Shown: positions 1-5,438, numbered from the stretch's first letter. The stretch is DNA of 5,438 nucleotides from an uncultured Clostridia bacterium (GCA_947625075.1 CANQMY010000085.1:1-5438), one strand, 5' to 3'. Program-made: numbers and translations. Notes: a model not told the origin generated them from the sequence alone.

Positions 1-317
1 TTTTGCCAGGTTATTATGTAATGGGAGTTGCTAAAGCAGCATTAGAAGCAAGTGTAAGATACTTAGCAGAAAATCTTGGAAAAGATGGAATAAAAGTAAA
101 TGCAATATCTAGTGGACCAATAAAAACTTTATCAGCAAAAGGAATAAAAGATTTTGGAACTGTACTTACAGTTGTAGAAGAAAAGGCACCATTACATAGA
201 AATGTTACAATAGAACAAATAGGTGATGTAGCAACATTTTTACTTAGCTCAATGTCAGATGCAATTACAGGACAAGTAATATATGCAGATAGTGGTTATA
301 GTATAATGGGAATATAA
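1..317 (+). CDS. fabI: Enoyl-[acyl-carrier-protein] reductase, FabI type (3' part only)
   Basis: This is the C-terminal ~105 residues of a short-chain dehydrogenase/reductase; the 5' part lies outside the window. The reading frame has codons starting at position 3, and the TTG there is an internal leucine, not a start. FabI reduces trans-2-enoyl-ACP with NAD(P)H in the last step of each fatty-acid elongation cycle, in the cytoplasm. Visible evidence: the FabI-specific Tyr-x6-Lys pair (YYVMGVAK, catalytic Tyr at 12-14 and Lys at 33-35), then ASVRYLAENLG, then KVNAISSGPIKTLSAKGI (the substrate-loop region, usually SAGPIRTLAASGI), then PLHRNVTIEQIGDVATFLLS, and the end ITGQVIYADSGYSIMGI. The Tyr-x6-Lys spacing and the GPIKTL segment separate it from FabG, which has Tyr-x3-Lys. 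Length and order match the family's C-terminal half with no frameshift. It ends 10 bases before the next start and probably shares a transcript with it. Confidence 0.93.
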   Translation, partial: LPGYYVMGVAKAALEASVRYLAENLGKDGIKVNAISSGPIKTLSAKGIKDFGTVLTVVEEKAPLHRNVTIEQIGDVATFLLSSMSDAITGQVIYADSGYSIMGI

Positions 318-327
318 GGAGAAAAAA

Positions 328-705
328 ATGAAAAAAGTTGGAAATATTTTATGGGGATTAGTATTAATAGTATTAGGTATTATTATAGGATTAAATATAT
401 TGGGAATTACTAATATTAATTTATTTTTTGATGGATGGTGGACATTATTTATTATAGTTCCATGTTTTATAGGTTTAATAAAAGATAAGGATAAAATGGG
501 AAATCTTATAGGATTAGTTATAGGTATTGTTTTATTACTTTGTTCAATAGGAATATTAGATTTTGTAATTACATGGAAATTATTATTGCCTATTGGTCTA
601 ATTATAATTGGTTTATCTTTAATATTCAGAAATGTGTTTGATAAATCTATTTCAGAAAAGATAAAAGATTTAAAAGAAAATAAAAATAAAAATAAAAATA
701 ATTAG
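328..705 (+). CDS. Small four-helix membrane protein, LiaI/LiaF-like transmembrane domain
   Basis: A 125-residue integral membrane protein. Predicted helices lie at about residues 7-27, 38-52, 57-76 and 83-101, followed by a charged, presumably cytoplasmic Lys/Asn/Glu tail. The first and second halves look like copies of one unit: GNILWGLVLIVLG...LGI...WWTLFIIVP against GNLIGLVIGIVLL...GIL...TWKLLLPIG. This pattern is typical of the transmembrane region found in LiaF and related envelope-stress proteins (DUF5668-like). The soluble C-terminal domain of true LiaF, which acts on the LiaRS two-component system, is absent, and no liaR or liaS is seen nearby, so a stress-response role is only an inference. 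The Shine-Dalgarno AAGGAG at 316-321 overlaps the fabI stop codon and supports both the ATG at 328 and co-transcription with fabI. The tail contains a hexanucleotide repeat encoding alternating Asn-Lys. Confidence 0.7.
   Translation: MKKVGNILWGLVLIVLGIIIGLNILGITNINLFFDGWWTLFIIVPCFIGLIKDKDKMGNLIGLVIGIVLLLCSIGILDFVITWKLLLPIGLIIIGLSLIFRNVFDKSISEKIKDLKENKNKNKNN
681..701 (+). repeat. In-frame TAAAAA hexanucleotide microsatellite
   Basis: About 3.5 copies of TAAAAA lie at the 3' end of the LiaF-like gene and encode the alternating Lys-Asn tail. Because the unit is six bases, gain or loss of a copy changes tail length by two residues without a frameshift. It may be simple AT-rich slippage with no function. 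Confidence 0.6.
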
Positions 706-758
706 TATAGTACAAGGTAATGTTAAAATTGAAAGATTTATAGAAAAAAGGGGAAAAA

Positions 759-2495
759 ATGAATGCACTAAAAGTAATATTTTTTATAGTATCATGTTTA
801 GGGTTTTATCTATGTTTTATTAGAATTGACAAAGTAAAAAAAGAGTTTATTCCTATTATATTAATATCAACAATAGCTGTTATTGAGTATTTAGCAGGAA
901 TACTTAATTTTATGAAATATGTAACAATTTTAATTGGAGTAATAGGATTTTTTACTTGTATACATGAAATATATATAATGATAAAAAATAAAAAGAAATT
1001 AAAAATAGATTTTAATTCGATTATTTTTTTGTTATTTATAGCACTATTTGCTTATCTTTTAAAAGGAAGAAATTTTATTCATTATGATGATTTTTCTCAC
1101 TGGGGAATGATTGTTAAAGACATGCTTAAAAATGACAGGCTTCCAAACTTTACTTCAAATACGATACAATTTACAGCATATCCTCCAGGAACAGCATGTT
1201 TTGTTTATTATATGTGCAAATATATAGGCAAATCAGAAGGTGCAATGTTATTTGCTCAAAGTATATTAATTTTTAGTAGTATTTATACAATATATGCTCT
1301 TGAAAATAAAAAGAATAGAATAATATCAACAGTAATTTGCATTTTATCATCAATTTATTTATTACTTGGAAATATGTTTATAACAGCACTTGTTGTAGAT
1401 ACAGTATTAGCTGTTTTAGCAATAGCAGCTTTAGTTATTATATTTTATTATAGAAATGATACAAAGAAGGGATTAATATTATCTATCCCTTTATTGTCAC
1501 TTCTTATATTAGTAAAAAATAGTGGAATATTATTTGTATTAATTGATCTTATTGTATGGTTTATATATTATATTAAAAGTAATGGAAAGAAAAAAATATT
1601 TAAATCTAAATATATTTTAATGGCTTTAATACCATTTTTAATGTTTATTTTATGGGAAGGACATATAAGATTAGTATTTTCACGAGCATATACTTCAAGA
1701 CACGCAATGTCTGTAGATAATTATATTCAAAACTTTAAAGCAAAAGATACTGAAGAAATAGCAAAAATATTTGATGCTTTTATAAAAAGAACAGTTAAAC
1801 CTAATAAGCAAAATATACCTTTTATAATAATACTTATTACTTTTATTATTTTAATAGCAATGTCATGGAAGAATAAAGATTTAAGAAAAGAAATATTGTT
1901 TTTATTTAAGTTAGGTTTAATAAGTTATTTTATATATCAAATTGGTTTATTTGCAATGTTTATTTTTTCAATGCCTCTAGACGAGGCAATAAAACTTGCT
2001 GGATATGAAAGATATCTAGGAACAATGACATTATACATATGTGGAATTTTAATTATTGGAATATTAGAATATATATCTAAGTATGATAAAGATAAAAAAA
2101 TATTAAAATACATTCTTAACGTAATTAGTATAGTATCAATAATATTTATGATTGTATTTGCAGAAAATAATATAAGTGTATTAACTAAAAGACAGAAGAA
2201 AAATAATTCAGTTAGATTTGAAATATTAGACATACAAAAAGAAAATCACTTTAAAAAAGATAAAAAATATCTAGTATATGTATATGATGATCAAAATATC
2301 AAAAAAGACTATGTTTATTATATTTGTAAATATGAATTTTGGACTAAAGATGTAAAAGTGATAAGAAGCTTATCTGAGATTGAAAATATAAATGATTATG
2401 ACTATATTATAGTATTAAGAGAATCTGAAGAGATTGATGAATTTGTAGAAAAGAAAAACAAAGAGGAGAAACCTAATGTTATCAGAAGCAAATAA
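759..2495 (+). CDS. Polytopic membrane protein, probable GT-C-fold glycosyltransferase
   Basis: A 578-residue protein with roughly 13-14 hydrophobic segments between residues 1 and 467 and a soluble, Lys/Glu/Asp-rich tail (about 470-578). The fourth strongly hydrophobic stretch (87-102) is followed by a loop with HYDDFSHW (Asp110, Asp111) and then YPPG (141-144). An acidic pair in an early extracytoplasmic loop followed by a YPPG-like motif is typical of GT-C enzymes of the ArnT/PMT kind, which take a sugar from a polyprenyl-phosphate donor on the outer membrane face. EGHIRL (300-305) and YERYLG (416-421) are other polar stretches among the helices that could be conserved. The start is supported by a GGGG-containing ribosome site at 749-753. 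The gene overlaps the downstream GT2-GtrA gene by 20 bases, so the two are probably translationally coupled and work together. The donor sugar and the acceptor (teichoic acid, glycan or protein) cannot be told. An O-antigen-polymerase-like role is an alternative. Family assignment comes from motif reading only. Confidence 0.6.
   Translation: MNALKVIFFIVSCLGFYLCFIRIDKVKKEFIPIILISTIAVIEYLAGILNFMKYVTILIGVIGFFTCIHEIYIMIKNKKKLKIDFNSIIFLLFIALFAYLLKGRNFIHYDDFSHWGMIVKDMLKNDRLPNFTSNTIQFTAYPPGTACFVYYMCKYIGKSEGAMLFAQSILIFSSIYTIYALENKKNRIISTVICILSSIYLLLGNMFITALVVDTVLAVLAIAALVIIFYYRNDTKKGLILSIPLLSLLILVKNSGILFVLIDLIVWFIYYIKSNGKKKIFKSKYILMALIPFLMFILWEGHIRLVFSRAYTSRHAMSVDNYIQNFKAKDTEEIAKIFDAFIKRTVKPNKQNIPFIIILITFIILIAMSWKNKDLRKEILFLFKLGLISYFIYQIGLFAMFIFSMPLDEAIKLAGYERYLGTMTLYICGILIIGILEYISKYDKDKKILKYILNVISIVSIIFMIVFAENNISVLTKRQKKNNSVRFEILDIQKENHFKKDKKYLVYVYDDQNIKKDYVYYICKYEFWTKDVKVIRSLSEIENINDYDYIIVLRESEEIDEFVEKKNKEEKPNVIRSK
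2463..2468 (+). promoter_or_regulatory. Ribosome binding site inside the upstream gene
   Basis: GAGGAG lies seven bases before the ATG at 2476 and inside the last codons of the GT-C gene. It is a strong site and fixes the start of the GT2-GtrA gene at 2476, giving a 20-base overlap. This arrangement usually means coupled translation of partner proteins. Confidence 0.7.
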
Positions 2496-3558
2496 AAAAG
2501 TAGTAATATTAATACCTTCGTTAAACCCAAAAAAAGAATTTATAAACTATATAGAAGAATTAATTGATAATGGTTTTAAAAATATTATAGTAGTAAATGA
2601 TGGAAGTAATAACAGTTGTAATGAAATATTTGATAATATAGAAAAAAGAAAAGAATGTAAAATTATAAAACATACTAATAACGAAGGAAAAGGTAAATCA
2701 TTAAAAGATGGGCTTAAGTTATTTAAAACTATGAAAGGAAACTTTAATGGCATTATTACAGCAGATTGCGATGGGCAACATCTAATAAAAGATATAATAA
2801 AACTTTCAGAGGCATTAAAAGATAATAAAAACAATTTAATATTAGGAGTTAGAAATTTAAAAGATAAAAATGTTCCAATAAAAAGTAGAATAGGAAATAA
2901 CTTAACGTCTGCAATATTTAAGTTATTATATGGTGTTAAAATTACAGATACTCAAACCGGTTTAAGAGCTATACCAACAAGTTTATTAGATGATTATATA
3001 GAATTAAAAGGAAATAGATATGAATATGAAACAAATATGCTAATATATTCTATATTAAAAAGAATAAAAATAATAGAAATACCAATTGATACAGTTTATA
3101 TAGATGAAAATAAAGGAACTCATTTTAGACCTATAAAAGATTCTATTTTAATATATAAAAATATATTTAGCTCATTAATAAAATATTCAATTGCTTCAAT
3201 AATATCATTTTTATTAGATATATTCATATTTAAAATATTGTTATTAGTAACTCAGAATTTTGATCAAGCTATATCAATTACAATAGGAACAATAGGTGCA
3301 AGAGTAATATCATCTTTGGTTAATTACACATTAAATAGAAATATAACATTTAAAAATAAAGGCAATGTTAGAAATACAATAATCAAATATTATGCATTAT
3401 GTATTTTTCAAATGTCATTATCAGCAATATTAGTTATTATTTTCTCAAAACTAATTAAACTACCAGAAACATTAATTAAGATAATAGTTGATACAATATT
3501 ATATTTTTTCAGTTATAGAATGCAAAATAAATGGGTATTTAATTCAAAGAAAAAGTAA
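2476..3558 (+). CDS. Bifunctional GT2 glycosyltransferase / GtrA-family membrane protein
   Basis: A 360-residue two-domain protein. Residues ~8-225 form a GT-A-fold family 2 glycosyltransferase of the polyprenyl-phosphate type (DPM1/GtrB-like): IPSLNP near the N-terminus, VVNDGS (39-44) for nucleotide binding, NEGKGKSLKDGL (69-80), the metal-binding ADCDGQH (96-102, Asp97 and Asp99), DTQTGLRAIP (158-167) and YEYETNML (182-189). Residues ~235-357 form a GtrA domain with four predicted helices and its hallmark NYTLNRNITFK (283-293) and a closing QNKWVF (350-355). Family knowledge: the GT2 domain moves a sugar from a nucleotide donor to undecaprenyl phosphate, and GtrA-type domains are thought to assist its translocation. 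GtrA-GT2 fusions are known in Bacillota. With the overlapping GT-C gene upstream, the pair would make a complete three-part Gtr-like pathway. All key GT2 motifs are intact. The sugar is not predictable. Confidence 0.88.
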   Translation: MLSEANKKVVILIPSLNPKKEFINYIEELIDNGFKNIIVVNDGSNNSCNEIFDNIEKRKECKIIKHTNNEGKGKSLKDGLKLFKTMKGNFNGIITADCDGQHLIKDIIKLSEALKDNKNNLILGVRNLKDKNVPIKSRIGNNLTSAIFKLLYGVKITDTQTGLRAIPTSLLDDYIELKGNRYEYETNMLIYSILKRIKIIEIPIDTVYIDENKGTHFRPIKDSILIYKNIFSSLIKYSIASIISFLLDIFIFKILLLVTQNFDQAISITIGTIGARVISSLVNYTLNRNITFKNKGNVRNTIIKYYALCIFQMSLSAILVIIFSKLIKLPETLIKIIVDTILYFFSYRMQNKWVFNSKKK

Positions 3559-3757
3559 ATTTTATTAATGAAAAAACTTAATAAAAATTAATATATTAAA
3601 AATATAACATAACAATAGCACTTATGCAATAAAACAAAAATAAATTAATATTACATTTTTGTAAAAAAATAAAAAGTAATAATCTATAAAATAGCTTTGA
3701 AATTAAGCTAAATAAAGATTATTACTTTTTATTAAGTTTTTTCATTAATAAAAATTA
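3556..3757. repeat. Long inverted repeat bounding a 202-base intergenic element
   Basis: The left arm (3556-3587) and right arm (3726-3757) are reverse complements over 32 bases with a single mismatch (3559/3754); 28 bases (3560-3587 with 3726-3753) match perfectly. The left arm starts at the TAA stop codon of the GT2-GtrA gene. Both arms are AT-rich but contain non-trivial sequence such as ATTAATG and AACTTAAT, so chance is an unlikely explanation. A second hairpin is nested inside and shares bases 3726-3733 with the right arm, so the two stems compete at that point. It could be a MITE-like insertion or an elaborate bidirectional terminator. No clear target-site duplication was found. Confidence 0.6.
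3668..3733 (+). terminator. Probable Rho-independent terminator after the glycosylation genes
   Basis: A perfect 18-base stem (3668-3685 with 3716-3733, core AAAAAGTAATAATCT / AGATTATTACTTTTT) encloses a smaller six-base stem, TAGCTT (3692-3697) with AAGCTA (3705-3710). The 3' arm runs into T-rich sequence (TTTTT at 3726-3730 and a T6 run at 3737-3742). The 5' arm is flanked by A runs, so the structure could stop transcription from both sides. The stem is low in G+C, which weakens it as a classic terminator, but that is normal in a genome of this base composition. It lies about 110 bases after the GT2-GtrA stop. Confidence 0.6.
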
Positions 3758-3781
3758 ACATAATAAAAAATGATATATAAT
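3755..3781 (+). promoter_or_regulatory. Candidate sigma-A-type promoter for the prepilin-like gene
   Basis: TTAACA at 3755-3760 (five of six matches to TTGACA) is followed after 15 bases by an exact TATAAT at 3776-3781. The spacing is two bases short of the optimum, and such matches are common in AT-rich DNA, so this is only a candidate. It sits just after the terminator and partly in the right arm of the inverted repeat, where a promoter for the separate downstream gene would be expected. Confidence 0.3.
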
Positions 3782-3787
3782 AAACTA

Positions 3788-3899
3788 TTTACTGAATTTA
3801 ATAAAATTGCTGGAATGCAAAAAAGAAAAAAACACCAAAGAAAAACAAAGTAAATTAAGAAAATACTAAAAGAAAAAAATTAAAAGGAGAAAGAGAAAA
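3788..3899 (+). other. A/purine-rich untranslated leader of the prepilin-like gene
   Basis: About 110 bases of strongly A-rich, T-poor sequence on the + strand end in the ribosome binding site AGGAG (3885-3889), ten bases before the ATG at 3900. No riboswitch-like fold or convincing hairpin is seen. A purine-rich unstructured leader would suit efficient translation. The 5' limit depends on the uncertain promoter. Confidence 0.3.
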
Positions 3900-5102
3900 A
3901 TGCCAAGAAAACTAATGAAAGAAATGTTAAGCAAAGAAAATTTAAAATTAAAAAGAATAACAAAAGTAGAAAAATTAAGAGAAAAGGGAATCACATTAAT
4001 AGCTTTAGTAGTAACAGTAATTATTTTGTTAATTTTAGCGGGAGTAACATTAAATATAGCATTATCAGAAAATGGACTTTTTGAAAGAGCAAAAGGAGGA
4101 GCAGAAAAGTATAAGGAAGCTCAAACGAATGAAGAAGAATTTATATCAGATTTAGAAAAAGAAGTTAACAAATACGGAAATGAAAATCCACCACCTGAAA
4201 AAGAAATAGGAAGTAGTGAGATAGCAAGCAATCTAAAAGAATATCAAGGAAAATATGTAGATTTAGGGTTAGAAGTAAATAATAATAGTGATACAACAGA
4301 TGATTGGGAATTATTTTATGCAACGAAAGATAGAATATTTTTGATAGCAGCAGATTATGTACCAGCAACAAATTTAGAGACATGGGGAGTAATAGGAAAT
4401 AGTGGAGCATTAAAAGGAAATGGATTTCAACAATATTCTAACTATAAATATAGTGTACATTGGGATGGACTTAAAAAATTTTTAAGCCTACCAGATTTAA
4501 GTGTTGTAATGCACGAAGGATATAACTTAAATGAGAAACGTGGGAATGCATGGGCCGTATCACATTTATTAAATAAAGATGCATGGGAAGGAATAAAAAA
4601 AGCATCGAGTAAGAAAGAATGTATAGAATTTGTAACAGGTGGACCTACATTGGAAATGTGGTGTGCAGCATGGAAAGAGGCAGTAACTGGAGACGATGTT
4701 TTAAAACCAATCGAGGCTGAACCAGTGGCAGATGAATATGGATATTACTATAGATTTGGTGACATCATATCGAAAGGAAGCATGTATGTGAATGGTACGA
4801 CAGATTCTGCACCTTCTGCACCAGAAAAGTCTAAATTACAGGAATATGGGACATTTTTTCCACACACTGAAACAACATATTATTGTAATGGATATTGGTT
4901 AGCTTCGCCTCATGCTTCAAATGAAACATTTTTAACTGCGATATGCTGTCGATGGGGACGCTTAAGTTATTATAGTTACTTCTCATTTGATTTGGGAGTA
5001 CGTCCTGTGGTTTTTCTTTCACCGGGAGAATCTGGAGCTAAGTTAGTGAAAAAAGGCACAGACGAGAACAAGTATGACGTTGTAATGGAAGCATTGGATT
5101 AA
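3900..5102 (+). CDS. Prepilin-like surface protein with C-terminal C-type-lectin/FGE-like domain
   Basis: A 400-residue protein. Residues 1-29 are a basic leader ending EKLREKG. A type IV prepilin-like site follows (Gly30 then ITLIALVVTV) with a helix at 31-52, so a prepilin peptidase probably cleaves after Gly30. The usual Glu at mature position 5 is Ala. Residues ~60-92 are charged and likely coiled coil, with a proline linker at 97-99. Residues ~106-376 form one domain with YVDLGLEVNNN, DTTDDWELFYATKDRIFLIAADY (131-153), FVTGGPTLEMWCAAW (244-258), GYWLASP (331-337) and GVRPVVFL (366-373). That ending is typical of secreted Clostridia domains related to the C-type-lectin/formylglycine-generating-enzyme fold, used for ligand binding rather than catalysis in DGR variable proteins. 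The start at ATG 3900 follows AGGAG at 3885-3889. It is probably exported, membrane- or pilus-anchored, and binds an unknown ligand. Arginine codons are AGA in the first half but CGT, CGA and CGC appear in the second half, suggesting a separately acquired module. Confidence 0.75.
   Translation: MPRKLMKEMLSKENLKLKRITKVEKLREKGITLIALVVTVIILLILAGVTLNIALSENGLFERAKGGAEKYKEAQTNEEEFISDLEKEVNKYGNENPPPEKEIGSSEIASNLKEYQGKYVDLGLEVNNNSDTTDDWELFYATKDRIFLIAADYVPATNLETWGVIGNSGALKGNGFQQYSNYKYSVHWDGLKKFLSLPDLSVVMHEGYNLNEKRGNAWAVSHLLNKDAWEGIKKASSKKECIEFVTGGPTLEMWCAAWKEAVTGDDVLKPIEAEPVADEYGYYYRFGDIISKGSMYVNGTTDSAPSAPEKSKLQEYGTFFPHTETTYYCNGYWLASPHASNETFLTAICCRWGRLSYYSYFSFDLGVRPVVFLSPGESGAKLVKKGTDENKYDVVMEALD
4911..4994 (+). 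other. Candidate hypervariable segment (DGR variable-region-like)
   Basis: Residues 338-365, between GYWLASP and GVRPVV, lie where DGR variable residues usually sit on the ligand-binding face of C-type-lectin-fold proteins. The segment is rich in Tyr, Ser, Cys, Phe, Arg and His. Its codons CAT, TGC, TGT, CGC, AGT, TAT, TAT, AGT, TAC, TTC, TTT and GAT can each be derived from AAT or AAC by changes at A positions only, as adenine-specific mutagenesis would produce. The test is weak because any codon ending in T or C passes it. No template copy is visible in the window; the conserved CGTCCTGTGG after it occurs only once. Confidence 0.35.
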
Positions 5103-5112
5103 AGGAAATTTT

Positions 5113-5178
5113 ATGTTGTTGAGTTTCAAAAATCATTCAGCCACGCAAGATAGAAAGAAAAAATTTATAATTTTGTAG
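5113..5178 (+). CDS. Possible 21-residue ORF after the prepilin-like gene
   Basis: An ATG at 5113 opens 21 codons ending in TAG. AAAGGA at 5101-5106, overlapping the upstream stop codon, is a reasonable ribosome site six bases before the ATG. The peptide starts MLLSFKNHSATQD and ends in a basic then hydrophobic stretch (RKKKFIIL). Its last codons form the left arm of an AT-only hairpin. No family is recognised. It may be a truncated gene start or chance. Confidence 0.2.
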   Translation: MLLSFKNHSATQDRKKKFIIL

Positions 5179-5191
5179 AGAAAATTATAAA
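5164..5191. repeat. Short perfect hairpin downstream of the candidate variable gene
   Basis: TTTATAATTTT (5164-5174) and AAAATTATAAA (5181-5191) pair perfectly over 11 bases around the loop GTAGAG. The stem is entirely A-T and therefore weak, with no G+C to make a classic terminator. It is the first of two hairpins in tandem. Hairpins beyond the variable region are known to matter in some DGRs, but those are usually GC-rich, so the link is speculative. Confidence 0.4.
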
Positions 5192-5201
5192 AAATTATAG
5201 T

Positions 5202-5243
5202 AAAAAGCAATTTTAGGATTATTTAATCTTAAAATTGTTTTTT
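5202..5243 (+). terminator. Rho-independent terminator of the prepilin-like gene
   Basis: A 19-base stem (5202-5220 with 5225-5243) around a four-base loop pairs along its whole length with only two G-U wobbles, starting AAAAAGCAATTTTAGG and closing with a T6 run. It lies about 100 bases after the stop codon. The A run before and T run after would let it act in either direction. It resembles the terminator after the GT2-GtrA gene in layout. Confidence 0.75.
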
Positions 5244-5244
5244 A

Positions 5245-5403
5245 TTATTAGGTGAAAAAATAGAAGAAAAATCAGTATGCTCATTTTTTGAACATACTGC
5301 CGAAGATGGAAAAAAATATAATGTTCAATAAGATTATATGTTACAAGGTTACGCAGTAAATCAAAGAATAGAATATTTAGAAAAAATATTTATTCATTAC
5401 TAA
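5245..5403 (+). pseudogene. RhuM-family gene remnant with internal deletion
   Basis: One frame reads LLGEKIEEKSVCSFFEHT, then AEDGKKYNVQ, a TAA at 5329-5331, then DYMLQGYAVNQRIEYLEKIF to a TAA at 5401-5403. The first part matches the RhuM-family region that normally reads EKSVC..F..TA.DGK.Y.V and runs on into a YYNLD...VGYRV block. The second part matches the later LK(D/E)Y...GY..N.(R)RL.YLEK block. The central block is missing, and the two halves meet at the TAA, so an internal deletion fits better than a simple nonsense mutation. The N-terminal half of the family (normally ~300 residues or more in total) is also absent, and the terminator directly precedes the remnant. RhuM proteins are common in mobile and accessory regions; their biochemical role is poorly known. 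The family call rests on remembered motifs. Confidence 0.55.
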
Positions 5404-5438
5404 TTTAATGTTTAAATGTTTGAAAAAGTTTTATTAAT

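Noticed and set aside
706..758. Possible promoter between the LiaF-like and GT-C genes
   Set aside because: The 53-base gap contains only loose TTGAAA-like and TATAG-like strings without proper spacing, and no terminator precedes it. Read-through from fabI remains possible.
1937..2233. Minus-strand open frame of 98 codons inside the GT-C gene
   Set aside because: It is antisense to a clear membrane-protein gene, has no convincing ribosome site and reads as a low-complexity hydrophobic shadow. The minus-strand frames at 2547-2834, 4165-4410 and 4831-5022 were rejected for the same reason.
3815..3853. Twelve-codon Lys/Arg-rich ORF in the leader of the prepilin-like gene
   Set aside because: There is no Shine-Dalgarno site at a useful distance, and its content follows directly from the A-rich sequence.
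3559..3899. CRISPR array, tRNA or riboswitch in the largest intergenic region
   Set aside because: There are no spaced direct repeats, no tRNA-like arms or TTCGA loop, and no recognisable riboswitch core. The region is explained by the inverted repeats and an A-rich leader.
5104..5438. DGR template repeat or reverse transcriptase close to the variable gene
   Set aside because: No second copy of the GYWLASP-GVRPVV coding stretch is visible on either strand, and no reverse-transcriptase motif is encoded. If such parts exist they are outside the window.
5423..5438. Sequence at the window end resembling part of the 3726-3757 repeat arm
   Set aside because: The match (AAGTTTT then ATTAAT) needs a three-base gap and is made of common AT-rich words, so it is not good evidence for another copy.

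Overview
The window is very AT-rich with tightly spaced genes, all on the + strand. Arginine is coded almost only by AGA, the Shine-Dalgarno sites are purine-rich (AGGAG type), tryptophan is TGG and stops are TAA/TAG. Together with the protein families this suggests a low-GC Bacillota, most likely an anaerobic gut Clostridia-type organism. Species cannot be named from the sequence.

Positions 1-705 hold the 3' end of an enoyl-ACP reductase gene of the FabI type (fatty-acid elongation), followed 10 bases later by a small four-helix membrane protein resembling the transmembrane domain of LiaI/LiaF. Positions 759-3558 hold two overlapping genes. One is a large polytopic membrane protein with the look of a GT-C glycosyltransferase. 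The other is a fusion of a GT2 polyprenyl-phosphate glycosyltransferase with a GtrA-type membrane domain. A simple reading is a compact Gtr-like pathway: the GT2 domain charges undecaprenyl phosphate with a sugar on the inside, the GtrA domain helps move it across the membrane, and the GT-C protein uses it on the outside. Substrate and acceptor are unknown.

Positions 3559-3899 are non-coding. They contain a 32-base inverted repeat (31/32 match) around a second nested hairpin that looks like a terminator, then a candidate promoter and an A-rich leader. Positions 3900-5102 encode a 400-residue protein with a type IV prepilin-like N-terminus, a short coiled coil and a C-terminal domain ending in GYWLASP...GVRPVV. 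That ending resembles C-type-lectin/FGE-like domains, some of which are targets of diversity-generating retroelements (DGRs). The segment between these two motifs is rich in Y, S, C and F, and its codon use differs from the rest of the window. It is the best candidate here for an unusual system: a surface-displayed variable protein diversified in trans. No template repeat or reverse transcriptase is present in the window, so this is a hypothesis.

Positions 5103-5438 contain a doubtful 21-codon ORF, two consecutive hairpins (the second a strong terminator candidate) and the decayed remnant of a RhuM-family gene with an internal deletion, a sign that this side of the locus has undergone rearrangement.
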